Shown here: piece by piece, positions 43,091 to 51,858 of the stretch
Layout: every line of letters starts with the position of its first letter
Position numbering within the stretch: the first letter of the stretch is position 1
Origin: Phycisphaerales bacterium UBA5793
Lineage (GTDB): Bacteria > Planctomycetota > Phycisphaerae > Phycisphaerales > UBA5793
Length of the DNA stretch: 64,000 nt
Assembly (NCBI GenBank): GCA_002418285.1
Contig: DIDT01000052.1
Span: 1-64,000, forward strand
Reading direction: 5' to 3'
Translations under genes and position numbers: made by a program
The notes under the pieces: model-generated
The model's database searches: none
Told to the model about the DNA's origin: nothing
What the model saw: only the letters and a program-made list of their open reading frames with translations

Positions 43091-44380
43091 ATGTGCAATG
43101 ACCACGCCTATACCCGCCGCGCGTTCCTGCAGAAGGGACTCACGATGATCTCGACTGCCGCGACCGTCCCCTACTTCATCCAGTCGTCGGCGTATGGGAT
43201 GACCAACCCGTTTGATCTTCTCGAAACGAGTTCGATCGCCGGAAAACCACAAGATCGGATTCTGGTTGTCGTGCAGTTGGGCGGCGGCAACGACGGGTTG
43301 AACACGGTCATTCCATTTGGCGATGACAACTACTATCGCGCCCGACCGCAATTGGGAATCCAGGCGAACAACGTGCTGCGCTTTGGCGGCAAGGCTGATG
43401 GACTGGGCCTGCACCCGAATCTGCGCGGCCTGAAGGAGCTACACGACGAGGGGCTGCTCGCCACCGTGCAGGGCGTCGGCTATCCGAATCCGAACCGCTC
43501 GCACTTCACCTCGATGGACATCTGGCATACCGCCAACCCGCAGCAGCCGTCGGGCAACGGATGGATCGGCCGCTACTTCGACAACACCTGCAACGGCACG
43601 CCGGAACCCAACGCCGAGATCGCCATTGGCCGCGAGGCGCCAAAGGCGATGATGGGCGAGATCAACAAGCCGGTGTCGTTTGAGACGGCCGATCTGTTCC
43701 GCTGGATCGGCGAGGATCTCCACAAGTCGATGGCCAAGCCCTACGAAGAAATCAATCGCGGCGGCGAGGAGCTTGCGGGCGTAAAGGAGGGAACCCAGAT
43801 GGAGTTCCTCACGCGCACCGCGCTCAACGCGCAAATCGCCAGCGACCAGATTCGAAATGCGGTGCGCATTCAGCCGCTGGTCGAATACCCTCGAAATCAA
43901 CTCGGCCAGCAGTTGCAGATGGTTGGGTCAATGATCCGTGCTGAACTGCCCACTCGCGTGTACTACGTCACGATCAGCGGCTTCGACACCCACGCCGGAC
44001 AGGCTAACACGCACGCCAACCTGATGACGCAGATTGGTTCGGCCATCCTCGCGTTCCAAAAGGACCTCAAGGCCCAGGGCAATGACGGCCGCGTGCTCAC
44101 CATGACCTTTAGCGAGTTCGGCCGGCGCGTGAAGCAGAACGCCTCGCAGGGCACCGACCACGGTACCGCAGCGCCGATGTTTCTCGCCGGTCCGATGGTG
44201 CGACCGGGCGTGCTGGGCAATCACCCGTCTCTGACTGATCTCGATCAGGGAGATTTGAAGTTTACCGCTGACTTCCGCTGCATCTATGCCGCGATTCTCG
44301 AGTCGTGGCTCAAGGCGGATAGTCGCAAGGTACTAAAGGGCGCGTTCAAGCCCGCGGTGATCTTCAACAAGCAGGTGTGA
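43091..44380 (+). CDS. DUF1501 family protein, probable Tat substrate
   Basis: The protein has 429 residues from ATG 43091. The N-terminus carries a twin-arginine signal, TRRAFLQKG, followed by a hydrophobic stretch, so it is probably exported folded. The body is the alkaline-phosphatase-like DUF1501 fold: VVQLGGGNDGLNTV, GFDTHAGQ and FSEFGRRVKQNASQGTDHGTAAP. Metal binding is suggested by the Asp and His residues in these motifs. It is paired with the DUF1800 gene. Function is unknown. Confidence 0.9.
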   Translation: MCNDHAYTRRAFLQKGLTMISTAATVPYFIQSSAYGMTNPFDLLETSSIAGKPQDRILVVVQLGGGNDGLNTVIPFGDDNYYRARPQLGIQANNVLRFGGKADGLGLHPNLRGLKELHDEGLLATVQGVGYPNPNRSHFTSMDIWHTANPQQPSGNGWIGRYFDNTCNGTPEPNAEIAIGREAPKAMMGEINKPVSFETADLFRWIGEDLHKSMAKPYEEINRGGEELAGVKEGTQMEFLTRTALNAQIASDQIRNAVRIQPLVEYPRNQLGQQLQMVGSMIRAELPTRVYYVTISGFDTHAGQANTHANLMTQIGSAILAFQKDLKAQGNDGRVLTMTFSEFGRRVKQNASQGTDHGTAAPMFLAGPMVRPGVLGNHPSLTDLDQGDLKFTADFRCIYAAILESWLKADSRKVLKGAFKPAVIFNKQV

Positions 44381-44445
44381 GGACTGCAGGTAGGGCGCAT
44401 GCGGGAAACGAGGCGATCCCCACGCTCCTTTGCTGCTTGCACCTG

Positions 44446-45240
44446 TTAGTGGACGGATGATGCGGAGATGGTCACGACCTGAACGGGAGGTTCGTGGCTG
44501 TCCGGGCCATCATCTTCCTCCTGATCAAGCAATTCGCCGGTTTCGGTCACGATAAGCCGGCGATGGGGATGCTCCTCCGTTGGCTCGTCGACTTCGGACT
44601 CGTCGTCGTTTTCGTAGTCGTCCTTGTCGTCCACATCCGTGAGGTCGACGTCGAATTCGTCGGCCTGATCCTCGTATTCGCCGACCTCGCCATTTGTCGC
44701 GAGGGTGAGTTCGTCTTCGATCGCGACAGAAGCTTCGAGTTCCGCCTCGGCTGCAGTCTCAGCCTGCGGCAGCAAGCCAATGAAGACGAGCAAGATGCCG
44801 GCAAGCATGGCCCACAGGCGTGTGGGGCCGCTGGAAAGGCGGCGAAGCCAGGAGTCCTTGACACGCGGTGGTTCGACGGTGGTTGGTGGTGGAAGCGTTT
44901 CGTGAATCCAGTCATCCACATGGGCGTCCAATTCGACACCGATGAGGCCGATCGGTCGTACGTTCTCGGGGATGAGATTAAGTTGAGCGGCGGCGAGACG
45001 ACGGACCAGCATCGGATCCGCCTCGTCGATGGCTTCGAGGAAGGTCTCGTATCCCTGCAACTGGGCAACCGCGTCGGTTTCGAAGGCCGTCAGACCGTCC
45101 CGGCGGTTCTGGAGTTGCACCAGATCGTCGGCAGGTCCGATGAGCACCATGGACGAAACCAGAGCGGCGCCGGCCAGCAGGAACAGCCAGCCAGCGTCCA
45201 CCCGTCTCAATCCGGTCTGGGACGCGCTCGTTTGTAGCAT
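44446..45240 (-). CDS. membrane protein with acidic C-terminal tail
   Basis: The 264-residue protein has two membrane helices (WLFLLAGAALVSSMVLIG and LWAMLAGILLVFIGLLP). A soluble segment between them contains LNLIPENVRPIGLIGVELDAH, and the tail from about residue 170 is very rich in Asp and Glu. No family is recognised. The acidic tail may bind metal ions or basic partners. It is divergent from the HAD gene and convergent with DUF1501. Confidence 0.6.
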   Translation of the reverse strand: MLQTSASQTGLRRVDAGWLFLLAGAALVSSMVLIGPADDLVQLQNRRDGLTAFETDAVAQLQGYETFLEAIDEADPMLVRRLAAAQLNLIPENVRPIGLIGVELDAHVDDWIHETLPPPTTVEPPRVKDSWLRRLSSGPTRLWAMLAGILLVFIGLLPQAETAAEAELEASVAIEDELTLATNGEVGEYEDQADEFDVDLTDVDDKDDYENDDESEVDEPTEEHPHRRLIVTETGELLDQEEDDGPDSHEPPVQVVTISASSVH

Positions 45241-45384
45241 GGGTTATTCGATTTCGTATCGACGAGACGGTGTGGGGGGCGTGAAAGATGGGTTGCACGC
45301 CGGGGGGTGTCGGACCCATAGGCTCGATCGCCTCGACCCCACAACCATTCGTGAAGACTGGCGGCCTTAGAATCAGGGACACCC

Positions 45385-46269
45385 ATGCCGCCCGCATACC
45401 AGCTGCTCGCGATTGATCTCGACGGCACCCTGCTCGACCGGAGCGGGCGGCTGAGTTCCGGAAACCGGGAGGCCGTGGCCCGGGCAGTCGACGCAGGGAT
45501 CGAAGTCGTAGTCTGCACCGGTCGTGGGTTGGCGGAATGCGGACACGTCATCGACGAACTCGCGTTGGTGGGGGTCGCTGTCGTTGCGGGTGGTGCGATG
45601 ACGGTGCGTCTGCCCTCGGGCGAGACGATTCACCGCAGCGCGATGCCGGCTGACCTCGTGCGCAGCGTGTCGCGGATTCTCAGCGACGCCACCGGGCACT
45701 ACGCGCTGCTGCTCAAGGATCGCTCGAGTACCGGAGTTGACTATGTCCTGCTGGGTGATGGTAAGGTCGATGCCGCCAGCGAATGGTGGTTTCGGCAGGT
45801 GCCCGTGGTTGTCACTCGGGCCACCCGATTCGAAGATGATCCGCACCCCGACGAAACGGTGCGACTTGGAATTGTGACAACGGCACGGGAGATGAAGCGG
45901 CTGGGCGCACAGATTGTTGAGAAGTTTGGCCGCCGGACATTCGTGCACCATTTTCCGGTCATCAGCGCAGATGGCAACGGTCGGCATCTTGAGGATGACG
46001 CAGTTCATCTCATGGAGATCTTCAATGCCGAGACAAACAAATGGGCGGCGATCGCGGCCTTGGCGGAGAGCCGGGGCATTGAGCACTCCCAGGTGGCCGC
46101 CATCGGCGATGAAATCAACGACGTGGCGATGATTCGGCACGCCGGTCTGGGCGTCGCCATGGGTAACGCAATCGATCCGATCAAGCAGGTGGCGGACCAG
46201 GTGACGCTCGACCAGGCGGCGGACGGAGTGGCGCACGCCATCGAGCAGATCCTGATCGGGAACTGGTAG
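45385..46269 (+). CDS. HAD-superfamily phosphatase (Cof type)
   Basis: The 294-residue protein has HAD motif I (AIDLDGTLLD) at about residue 9, motif II (VVCTGR), a cap domain, the motif III Lys in NKWAA and motif IV (GDEINDVAM). This is the Cof/YbiV-like class IIB, which dephosphorylates sugar phosphates and similar small molecules. The substrate is unknown. Confidence 0.88.
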   Translation: MPPAYQLLAIDLDGTLLDRSGRLSSGNREAVARAVDAGIEVVVCTGRGLAECGHVIDELALVGVAVVAGGAMTVRLPSGETIHRSAMPADLVRSVSRILSDATGHYALLLKDRSSTGVDYVLLGDGKVDAASEWWFRQVPVVVTRATRFEDDPHPDETVRLGIVTTAREMKRLGAQIVEKFGRRTFVHHFPVISADGNGRHLEDDAVHLMEIFNAETNKWAAIAALAESRGIEHSQVAAIGDEINDVAMIRHAGLGVAMGNAIDPIKQVADQVTLDQAADGVAHAIEQILIGNW

Positions 46270-46366
46270 GCGAGACTCGGGGCAAACCTCACTCAACCAG
46301 GGAGCCAGCCGGCCTACGCTTGTGCTTGGAGCAAACGACCCGTCATCAAGGGAAGGATGAACGCGA

Positions 46367-47011
46367 ATGGATATTTTTATCGATACGGCGAATCTCGAGG
46401 AGATCAAAGAGGCCAACGACCTGGGTGTGCTCGACGGCGTAACGACCAATCCGTCGCTTGTTGCGAAGGAAAACGTCGATTTTCATAAGCGACTCACCGA
46501 GATCTGTAAAGTCGTCAAGGGGCCGGTTTCCGCTGAGGTGGTCAGCGTCGATCACGACGGAATGATCCGCGAGGCGACCGAACTGACGAAGATCGCCGAC
46601 AACATCGTCATCAAGCTGCCATGCATCGTCGAGGGGCTCAAGGCGTGCAAGACACTGAGCGACCGTGGCGTGCGCGTGAACATGACGCTGTGCTTCCAAT
46701 CACTACAGGCCATGCTGGTGGCCAAGGCCGGGGCGTTTCTGGTCAGCCCGTTCCTGGGCCGGATCGACGACATCGCCGGCGACGGAGTGCATCTCATCAG
46801 CGAGATCCGACAGATCTACGACAACTACGGCTATGACACGCGCATCCTCGCGGCGTCGATCCGGCACAGCAAGCACCTTGTCGAGGTAGCGCTCGCCGGG
46901 GCGGACGTCGCCACAGTGCCGTTCAGCGTCATCAAGCAGATGATGAGCCATCCATTGACCGACGTGGGGCTCGAGAAGTTTCTGAGTGACTGGAAGAAGG
47001 TGAACGGCTGA
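46367..47011 (+). CDS. transaldolase (small, FSA/TalC-like type)
   Basis: The 214-residue protein is a TIM barrel of the short transaldolase group: IDTANLEEIKEAN, GVTTNPSL, the Schiff-base Lys in NIVIKLP, NMTLCFQSLQ and AASIRHSKH. It catalyses transfer of dihydroxyacetone units in the pentose phosphate pathway, or acts as a fructose-6-phosphate aldolase; sequence alone does not separate these. A Shine-Dalgarno-like GGAAGGA precedes the ATG. Confidence 0.92.
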   Translation: MDIFIDTANLEEIKEANDLGVLDGVTTNPSLVAKENVDFHKRLTEICKVVKGPVSAEVVSVDHDGMIREATELTKIADNIVIKLPCIVEGLKACKTLSDRGVRVNMTLCFQSLQAMLVAKAGAFLVSPFLGRIDDIAGDGVHLISEIRQIYDNYGYDTRILAASIRHSKHLVEVALAGADVATVPFSVIKQMMSHPLTDVGLEKFLSDWKKVNG

Positions 47012-47060
47012 GACGCGCCCACGCCGGAGTCGCGGGTTTCGCGCATGAGAGGAGTTGATG

Positions 47061-48305
47061 ATGAAGTTCCGAACCGCCGTCGTAATGTCGGCGCTGATCT
47101 TTGGTCCCTGTGGCGCGGCAGTGACGCCGATCGCAACGGCGCAGGAGCAGCAACCGGCGGCGGATGAGCAGGCGCTGGTCGCGGCGATCGAGCAGGCGCG
47201 ACAGGAACTCATCGACGCGACGCCGCGTGGCGAGATGGCGCCCTACGAACGCCTGAAGGCGTTTGCGGACGCGTGCGAGAAGTATCTCGAAGCGTTCCCA
47301 GCGGGCGAGCGAGCGATGAGTTCACGCTCGACGATTCTCTCGTGCCTGGCGCGGATGGATGAGCCCGAGCGCGTGATCAGCACCGTGGATCGCTGGATGG
47401 CCGGTGATGTCATGACGCCGGCCGAGTACGACCGGGCGCTGACGATGCGGTTTGCGGCCGCCGCCAAACTGCACGGGCCGGAAGAAGCGCTGAAGGAGGC
47501 CGATGCGGCGATCGATCATACTGGAGCGAAGTACGTGCGGCTGTTGCTGGCGCGATCTGCCATGGGTGAGCAGCCCCCAGAGCAGCGGCTGGCGACGATC
47601 GACAAGGCGCTAGCGGTAGCCGGCGACGATGCTTCTTTGCGGGCCGAAGGCCTGGGCCGAAAGGCGATGGTGCTTGTCGAGCAGGGCGGCGACGATCGCA
47701 TAGCCGCGGCGAGGAAACTGGTTGAAGAAGCGCAGGGGCTGGACACCAAGGCGGTCGGCGTGATTCGGGCCCAGATGGCGCTGCGATCACGTGCGGAAGC
47801 ACTGGCGGGCGTAGGCGATATCGCGCCGGGCAGGGCAGCGCCTGTTTTCGCGCTCAACGACATTCACACCGGCAAGGAAGTGAAACTCGAAGTCCTGCGC
47901 GGCAAGATCGTGCTCATCGACTTCTGGGCGACGTGGTGCGGGCCGTGCGTGAGCCTGATGGACTCGTTCCTCGTCGATCTCAATCGCGAGTTCAAGGACA
48001 AGGATCTGGTGATTCTCGGCGTGGGTACGAACTGGCGGCAGGACACGGCTGAGAAGCAACTCGCCTGGGCAGAGGCCAAGGATCAGCCGATCGTGCACGG
48101 CGGCGAGCACAAGCGCAGCGAGTGCAACTGGACGAAAGTACACGATCCCACAGGCGAAGTGACGCAAACCTACGGCGTGAAAGGCATCCCGTTCTGCGTG
48201 CTCATCGACCGCGAAGGCAAGATCGTCTACGCTGGCAACGGGCATGCATTGAAGAATGACATTCTCAAGTACGTGCAGGAGCACGCTGGGGGTGCGCGGA
48301 ACTGA
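47061..48305 (+). CDS. exported TlpA-like thioredoxin with helical N-terminal domain
   Basis: The protein has 414 residues from the ATG at 47061, preceded by AGAGGAG. A signal peptide ends near IATAQ. Residues 35-265 are helical and TPR-like. The C-terminal thioredoxin domain has the active site WCGPC at about residue 292 and the cis-Pro in GIPFC. It is probably a periplasmic thiol oxidoreductase of the TlpA/ResA group, with the helical part as a partner-binding domain. Confidence 0.85.
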   Translation: MKFRTAVVMSALIFGPCGAAVTPIATAQEQQPAADEQALVAAIEQARQELIDATPRGEMAPYERLKAFADACEKYLEAFPAGERAMSSRSTILSCLARMDEPERVISTVDRWMAGDVMTPAEYDRALTMRFAAAAKLHGPEEALKEADAAIDHTGAKYVRLLLARSAMGEQPPEQRLATIDKALAVAGDDASLRAEGLGRKAMVLVEQGGDDRIAAARKLVEEAQGLDTKAVGVIRAQMALRSRAEALAGVGDIAPGRAAPVFALNDIHTGKEVKLEVLRGKIVLIDFWATWCGPCVSLMDSFLVDLNREFKDKDLVILGVGTNWRQDTAEKQLAWAEAKDQPIVHGGEHKRSECNWTKVHDPTGEVTQTYGVKGIPFCVLIDREGKIVYAGNGHALKNDILKYVQEHAGGARN

Positions 48306-48327
48306 TCAGGTACGAGATTACCGCCTG

Positions 48328-49608
48328 CTATTCGATGCGCGCAACGTTGCTGGTGCGGCAATTCGCAAGATCGAGAAGTTGAAGGTAACCGCCACACGCT
48401 CCAGCGGCTGTGACGCCTGAGATCGAACCCATTCCGTTACCGTCAGTCGAGAGCAGCGTTACGACATGCACATTCATGTCCAGGCCGATGGCCACACCAG
48501 CACACGGACGGTCTGGTGGGATGACCATCTGGCCTTCTCTACGGCTGAACAGCAAAGCACAGTTTCCATCGGGAGTAGCGGCGTTCCACTCAATCCGGAT
48601 CCTTCCTGCTTCCGGGCAGGACGCATCAACGGTGGCCGCGATCGGCGGCGGACAACCGTAGTACCACGTTTCTTCCGACCCCTGACCCGGACCGACCAAG
48701 CCACCGTGCATGAGGAGCACCTGGCGAGCATTGTCGTAAACCATCTGATGCGCGTTGCGGCTACGTGGACCTCCGTCAGCGATCTGCGTCCACTCGCTGC
48801 CATTCCAGCTCCATGTGTCCCCACGCCGCGTGGCACCCTGGGCACCCCCGTAGAGCACGCTGCCACCGCGAGCGCGGTCATACGCGAATCCAAAGGAGGA
48901 ACGCGCTGGTCCGTATCCGACGTGCGTCCACTCAACCCCGTCCCACTCCCACGTATCATTGCGAGCGCCGTTCAGCACGTACCCGCCGTGCATGACTGAC
49001 ACGCCGCGCCGCCTGTCAAAGGTCATGTTGTGCCTGAAGCGGGGGTCGGGACCCGACGTTGACGCAAGCGTCCATTCTGTTCCGTTCCACTCCCAGGTGT
49101 CGCCCAGCGCCACGGAGTTCAAATCAACACCGCCGAAGAGAACTACCACTTCGCGGTTCGTGTCGTAGGCCATGGCGTGCGAGCTGCGAGGAGGTGGCCC
49201 GCTTGTTGCAGCACGCGTCCAGCTCACTCCATCCCAAAGCCAGGTGTCACTGGTGCCGAATCCGTCGCCATCAACCCCCCCGAATAGCACACAGACCTGT
49301 CTCGTGGCATCGTATGCCATGGCGCTCCCGAAGAGGAACAACTGAAGGTGGGCGACGTTCCTCCAATGCATGCCGTCCCATTCCCAGGTCTCATCCTCTG
49401 AGCCCGGCCCGCCGCCAAACAGCACCGCAGTCCCGCGAACCTCGTCGTATGCCATTGAGAAATCGGTCTTGGCCAAGTCGTAGCTTACAGGTACCCACCT
49501 ACATTCCTGAGCCAAGGCGGTACGGGGCAGACCACCCGCCATCCACGCCGCGATCAGAAATGAATACAGGTGAGATCGTAGGTTCGGAAGCATCGTTGTG
49601 AAGTACAT
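48328..49608 (-). CDS. secreted kelch-like repeat protein with Cys-rich C-terminal module
   Basis: The protein has 426 residues from the ATG at 49608, preceded by GGAG. A signal peptide ends near RTALA. Six repeats of about 50 residues follow, each with an AYD...VLFGG strand and a DTWEWDG...W turn, so a beta-propeller of the kelch/galactose-oxidase kind is likely. The C-terminal 100 residues form the four-cysteine module (SCPEAG, PCAGV, ACGGY, CRTSN) shared with three other secreted proteins. Possible surface protein; ligand unknown. Confidence 0.8.
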   Translation of the reverse strand: MYFTTMLPNLRSHLYSFLIAAWMAGGLPRTALAQECRWVPVSYDLAKTDFSMAYDEVRGTAVLFGGGPGSEDETWEWDGMHWRNVAHLQLFLFGSAMAYDATRQVCVLFGGVDGDGFGTSDTWLWDGVSWTRAATSGPPPRSSHAMAYDTNREVVVLFGGVDLNSVALGDTWEWNGTEWTLASTSGPDPRFRHNMTFDRRRGVSVMHGGYVLNGARNDTWEWDGVEWTHVGYGPARSSFGFAYDRARGGSVLYGGAQGATRRGDTWSWNGSEWTQIADGGPRSRNAHQMVYDNARQVLLMHGGLVGPGQGSEETWYYGCPPPIAATVDASCPEAGRIRIEWNAATPDGNCALLFSRREGQMVIPPDRPCAGVAIGLDMNVHVVTLLSTDGNGMGSISGVTAAGACGGYLQLLDLANCRTSNVARIE

Positions 49609-49788
49609 GGTCGACTCCGTACCGGGGATCCGCATCGCCCGCTCCAACACCCTGTTAATTCGCATGCAACGCAATGACAGCGCAGTATAACTGACGCGGT
49701 CGCAATTCTGCTCAGCGCACGCACAGTTCGAGAAACAAGGCTTGCGAACAAAAAGCGAATCCGATTGGTCGAGGGTGTCGCCTCCGGC

Positions 49789-51858
49789 CTACCGGTTCTC
49801 GAAATACATCGCCCGGTCAAACCAGAGATCGGACTTGGCGATCATCTGACGGCTGAGTGCCTGACGCCGTGAGGCGGCGCGCTGCGCGTGCCACCAGAGG
49901 AAGCGATCGAGGCCGATGCGGCGGGCCAGCGGCGAGCGGCGCAGGAGCCTGGCGAGCGGCTTGATGCCGCTCTGCGTGATGAGTGCATCATCGAGTGATT
50001 TGTAGACCTCGGCGAGCCCAGGATCGCCTTGCCGGCCGGCGCGCCCAAAGAGTTGGCGGTCGATGCGTCCCGACTCGTGGCGCTCGGTGGCAATGACCAC
50101 GAGGCCGCCGAGATCGGATACGCCTTTGCCGAGGATAATGTCGGTGCCGCGTCCGGCCATGTTCGTGGCGACGGTTACGGCGCCGGGCTTGCCAGCCGAG
50201 GCGACGATCGCGGCTTCCTGTTCGTGGCGCACGGCGTTGAGGACGCGATGGGAGATGTTGCGCTCCTCGAGAAGGCGGTCCATCGCTTCGCTCGCGTCAA
50301 CGCTGCGCGTGCCGACAAGCACGGGGCGACCCTGCCTGTTCAATTCGGCCACGCGATCGGCAACGGCCTTGAACTTGGCATCGCGATTGAGAAACACGCG
50401 ATCGGGCGCGTGCTTGCGAATCATCGGCTTATGCGTGGGAATGCGCACGACGGGGAGTTTGTAAATGCTCCACATCTCTTTGCGCACTTCCCATGCGGTG
50501 CCGGTCATGCCGCTGAGCCTTCGGTAGGACTGGAAGAACCGCTGGTAGCTGATGCGGGCCATCGTCTCGCGCGCGCCGGTGACTTTCAGCCCCTCTTTGG
50601 CCTGCACGGCCTGGTGAAGCCCGAGCTGCCACTGGCGGCCGTCGAGGATGCGGCCGGTCTGCGGATCGACAATGTGTACATCGCCGTCGCGAACGATGTA
50701 GTGATCTTCGTTGTGGAAGAGCTCCTTAGCCACGAGGGCCTGGGTGACGAGTTCAGCGCGCCGGCGAGGACCGGCCCAGAAAGGCGGCAGGCTGTCGGCG
50801 ATGTCATCGAGTTTGGACAAGCCCTCATCATTAAGATCGACGCGGTGTTGGGGCACGTCAACGATGTAGTGCTCGCCGGGGCGCAGATTCATCGCAAGAT
50901 CGGCCGCCGTGAAGTAGTATTCCGCGGCCTTGTCCTCTCCACCCTCGGAGCCGATGATCGCCGGCGTTGTGGCTTGATCGATGAGCACGCTGTCGGCCTC
51001 ATCGATGGTGGCGGCATAGAGGCCGCGCTGCACGATGCGCGAGGTCCACAGTTCACGCTGACCCGCCATCGACGTGTCGGTTACTTCGTCGAGCAGCAAC
51101 GAAGAGACGCGGGGCTGCAATGGCGCGTGGAGTTTATCTCGCAGATAATCGAAGATGAGCTGTTGATCGGTGATGTAGGTGATGTCTCGCGAGTAGGCCT
51201 CCAGACGCTCGGCTGGGAGACTCGAATCCTGCACCACACCAACGCTCAAGCCGAGCCGCTTGTAGACCGGGCCGTTCAGTTCCGCGTCGCGGCGCGCAAG
51301 ATAATCGTTGACGGTCACGACGTGGGCGCCGTACCCCATCCAACCCTGGACGGCAGCGGTGAGGCAGGCGGTCACGGTTTTGCCTTCGCCGGTTGCCATT
51401 TCCGCAAGGCAACCATCCTCCATCACCCACGCGCCCATGACCTGCTCGACGAAGAGGCGAAAGCCCAGCGTGCGCCGGACCGCCTCGCGAACAACAGCAA
51501 AGGCATGGGTGCGAGCTTCATGATCGCGCCGGCCGCGGCGCGCAGATTCACGAGCCAGATCGATCTGTTCATCGAGCGCGGACTCGGAGTGGTGCATCAT
51601 CGAGTCGCTGAGCTTCACAACCGCTTGAGCGGAGGCGCGCAAACGTCGGTGCGCCCAGAAGACACGCTGCACCGCGCCGATCACCGACTCGTTGTATCGA
51701 TCGAGTTCTTTGAGTTCGCGCGGCCGCTTGGGCCGGTACGAGAAGGGACGCCAGAGGCGCTGTGTGTTGAACGGATCACTGCCTGATGTCGCGGCAGCAA
51801 ATCCCCCACCACCCTCGCCATCACTGCCGTCGGGCTTGACTGTTGCTCGAACGGCCAT
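49789..51858 (-). CDS. SecA-like ATPase lacking the C-terminal region
   Basis: The 689-residue protein matches SecA motor domains: Walker A ATGEGKTV (155-162), DYLARRD, Walker B IDEADSVLID (285-294), SGMTGTA, and NMAGRGTDIILG and GRAGRQGDPG near 566-614. It stops about 70 residues after the last motif, where ordinary SecA (about 900 residues) continues with the rest of the helical scaffold, the wing and the zinc tail. The extra DEVTDTS segment (257-263) looks like an insertion. The start overlaps the M50 gene stop by one base. It is probably a specialised export or unfolding motor, not the housekeeping SecA. Confidence 0.88.
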   Translation of the reverse strand: MAVRATVKPDGSDGEGGGGFAAATSGSDPFNTQRLWRPFSYRPKRPRELKELDRYNESVIGAVQRVFWAHRRLRASAQAVVKLSDSMMHHSESALDEQIDLARESARRGRRDHEARTHAFAVVREAVRRTLGFRLFVEQVMGAWVMEDGCLAEMATGEGKTVTACLTAAVQGWMGYGAHVVTVNDYLARRDAELNGPVYKRLGLSVGVVQDSSLPAERLEAYSRDITYITDQQLIFDYLRDKLHAPLQPRVSSLLLDEVTDTSMAGQRELWTSRIVQRGLYAATIDEADSVLIDQATTPAIIGSEGGEDKAAEYYFTAADLAMNLRPGEHYIVDVPQHRVDLNDEGLSKLDDIADSLPPFWAGPRRRAELVTQALVAKELFHNEDHYIVRDGDVHIVDPQTGRILDGRQWQLGLHQAVQAKEGLKVTGARETMARISYQRFFQSYRRLSGMTGTAWEVRKEMWSIYKLPVVRIPTHKPMIRKHAPDRVFLNRDAKFKAVADRVAELNRQGRPVLVGTRSVDASEAMDRLLEERNISHRVLNAVRHEQEAAIVASAGKPGAVTVATNMAGRGTDIILGKGVSDLGGLVVIATERHESGRIDRQLFGRAGRQGDPGLAEVYKSLDDALITQSGIKPLARLLRRSPLARRIGLDRFLWWHAQRAASRRQALSRQMIAKSDLWFDRAMYFENR

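Noticed and set aside
50029..51786. 585-residue plus-strand frame
   Set aside because: Antisense to the SecA-like gene, whose motifs are intact.
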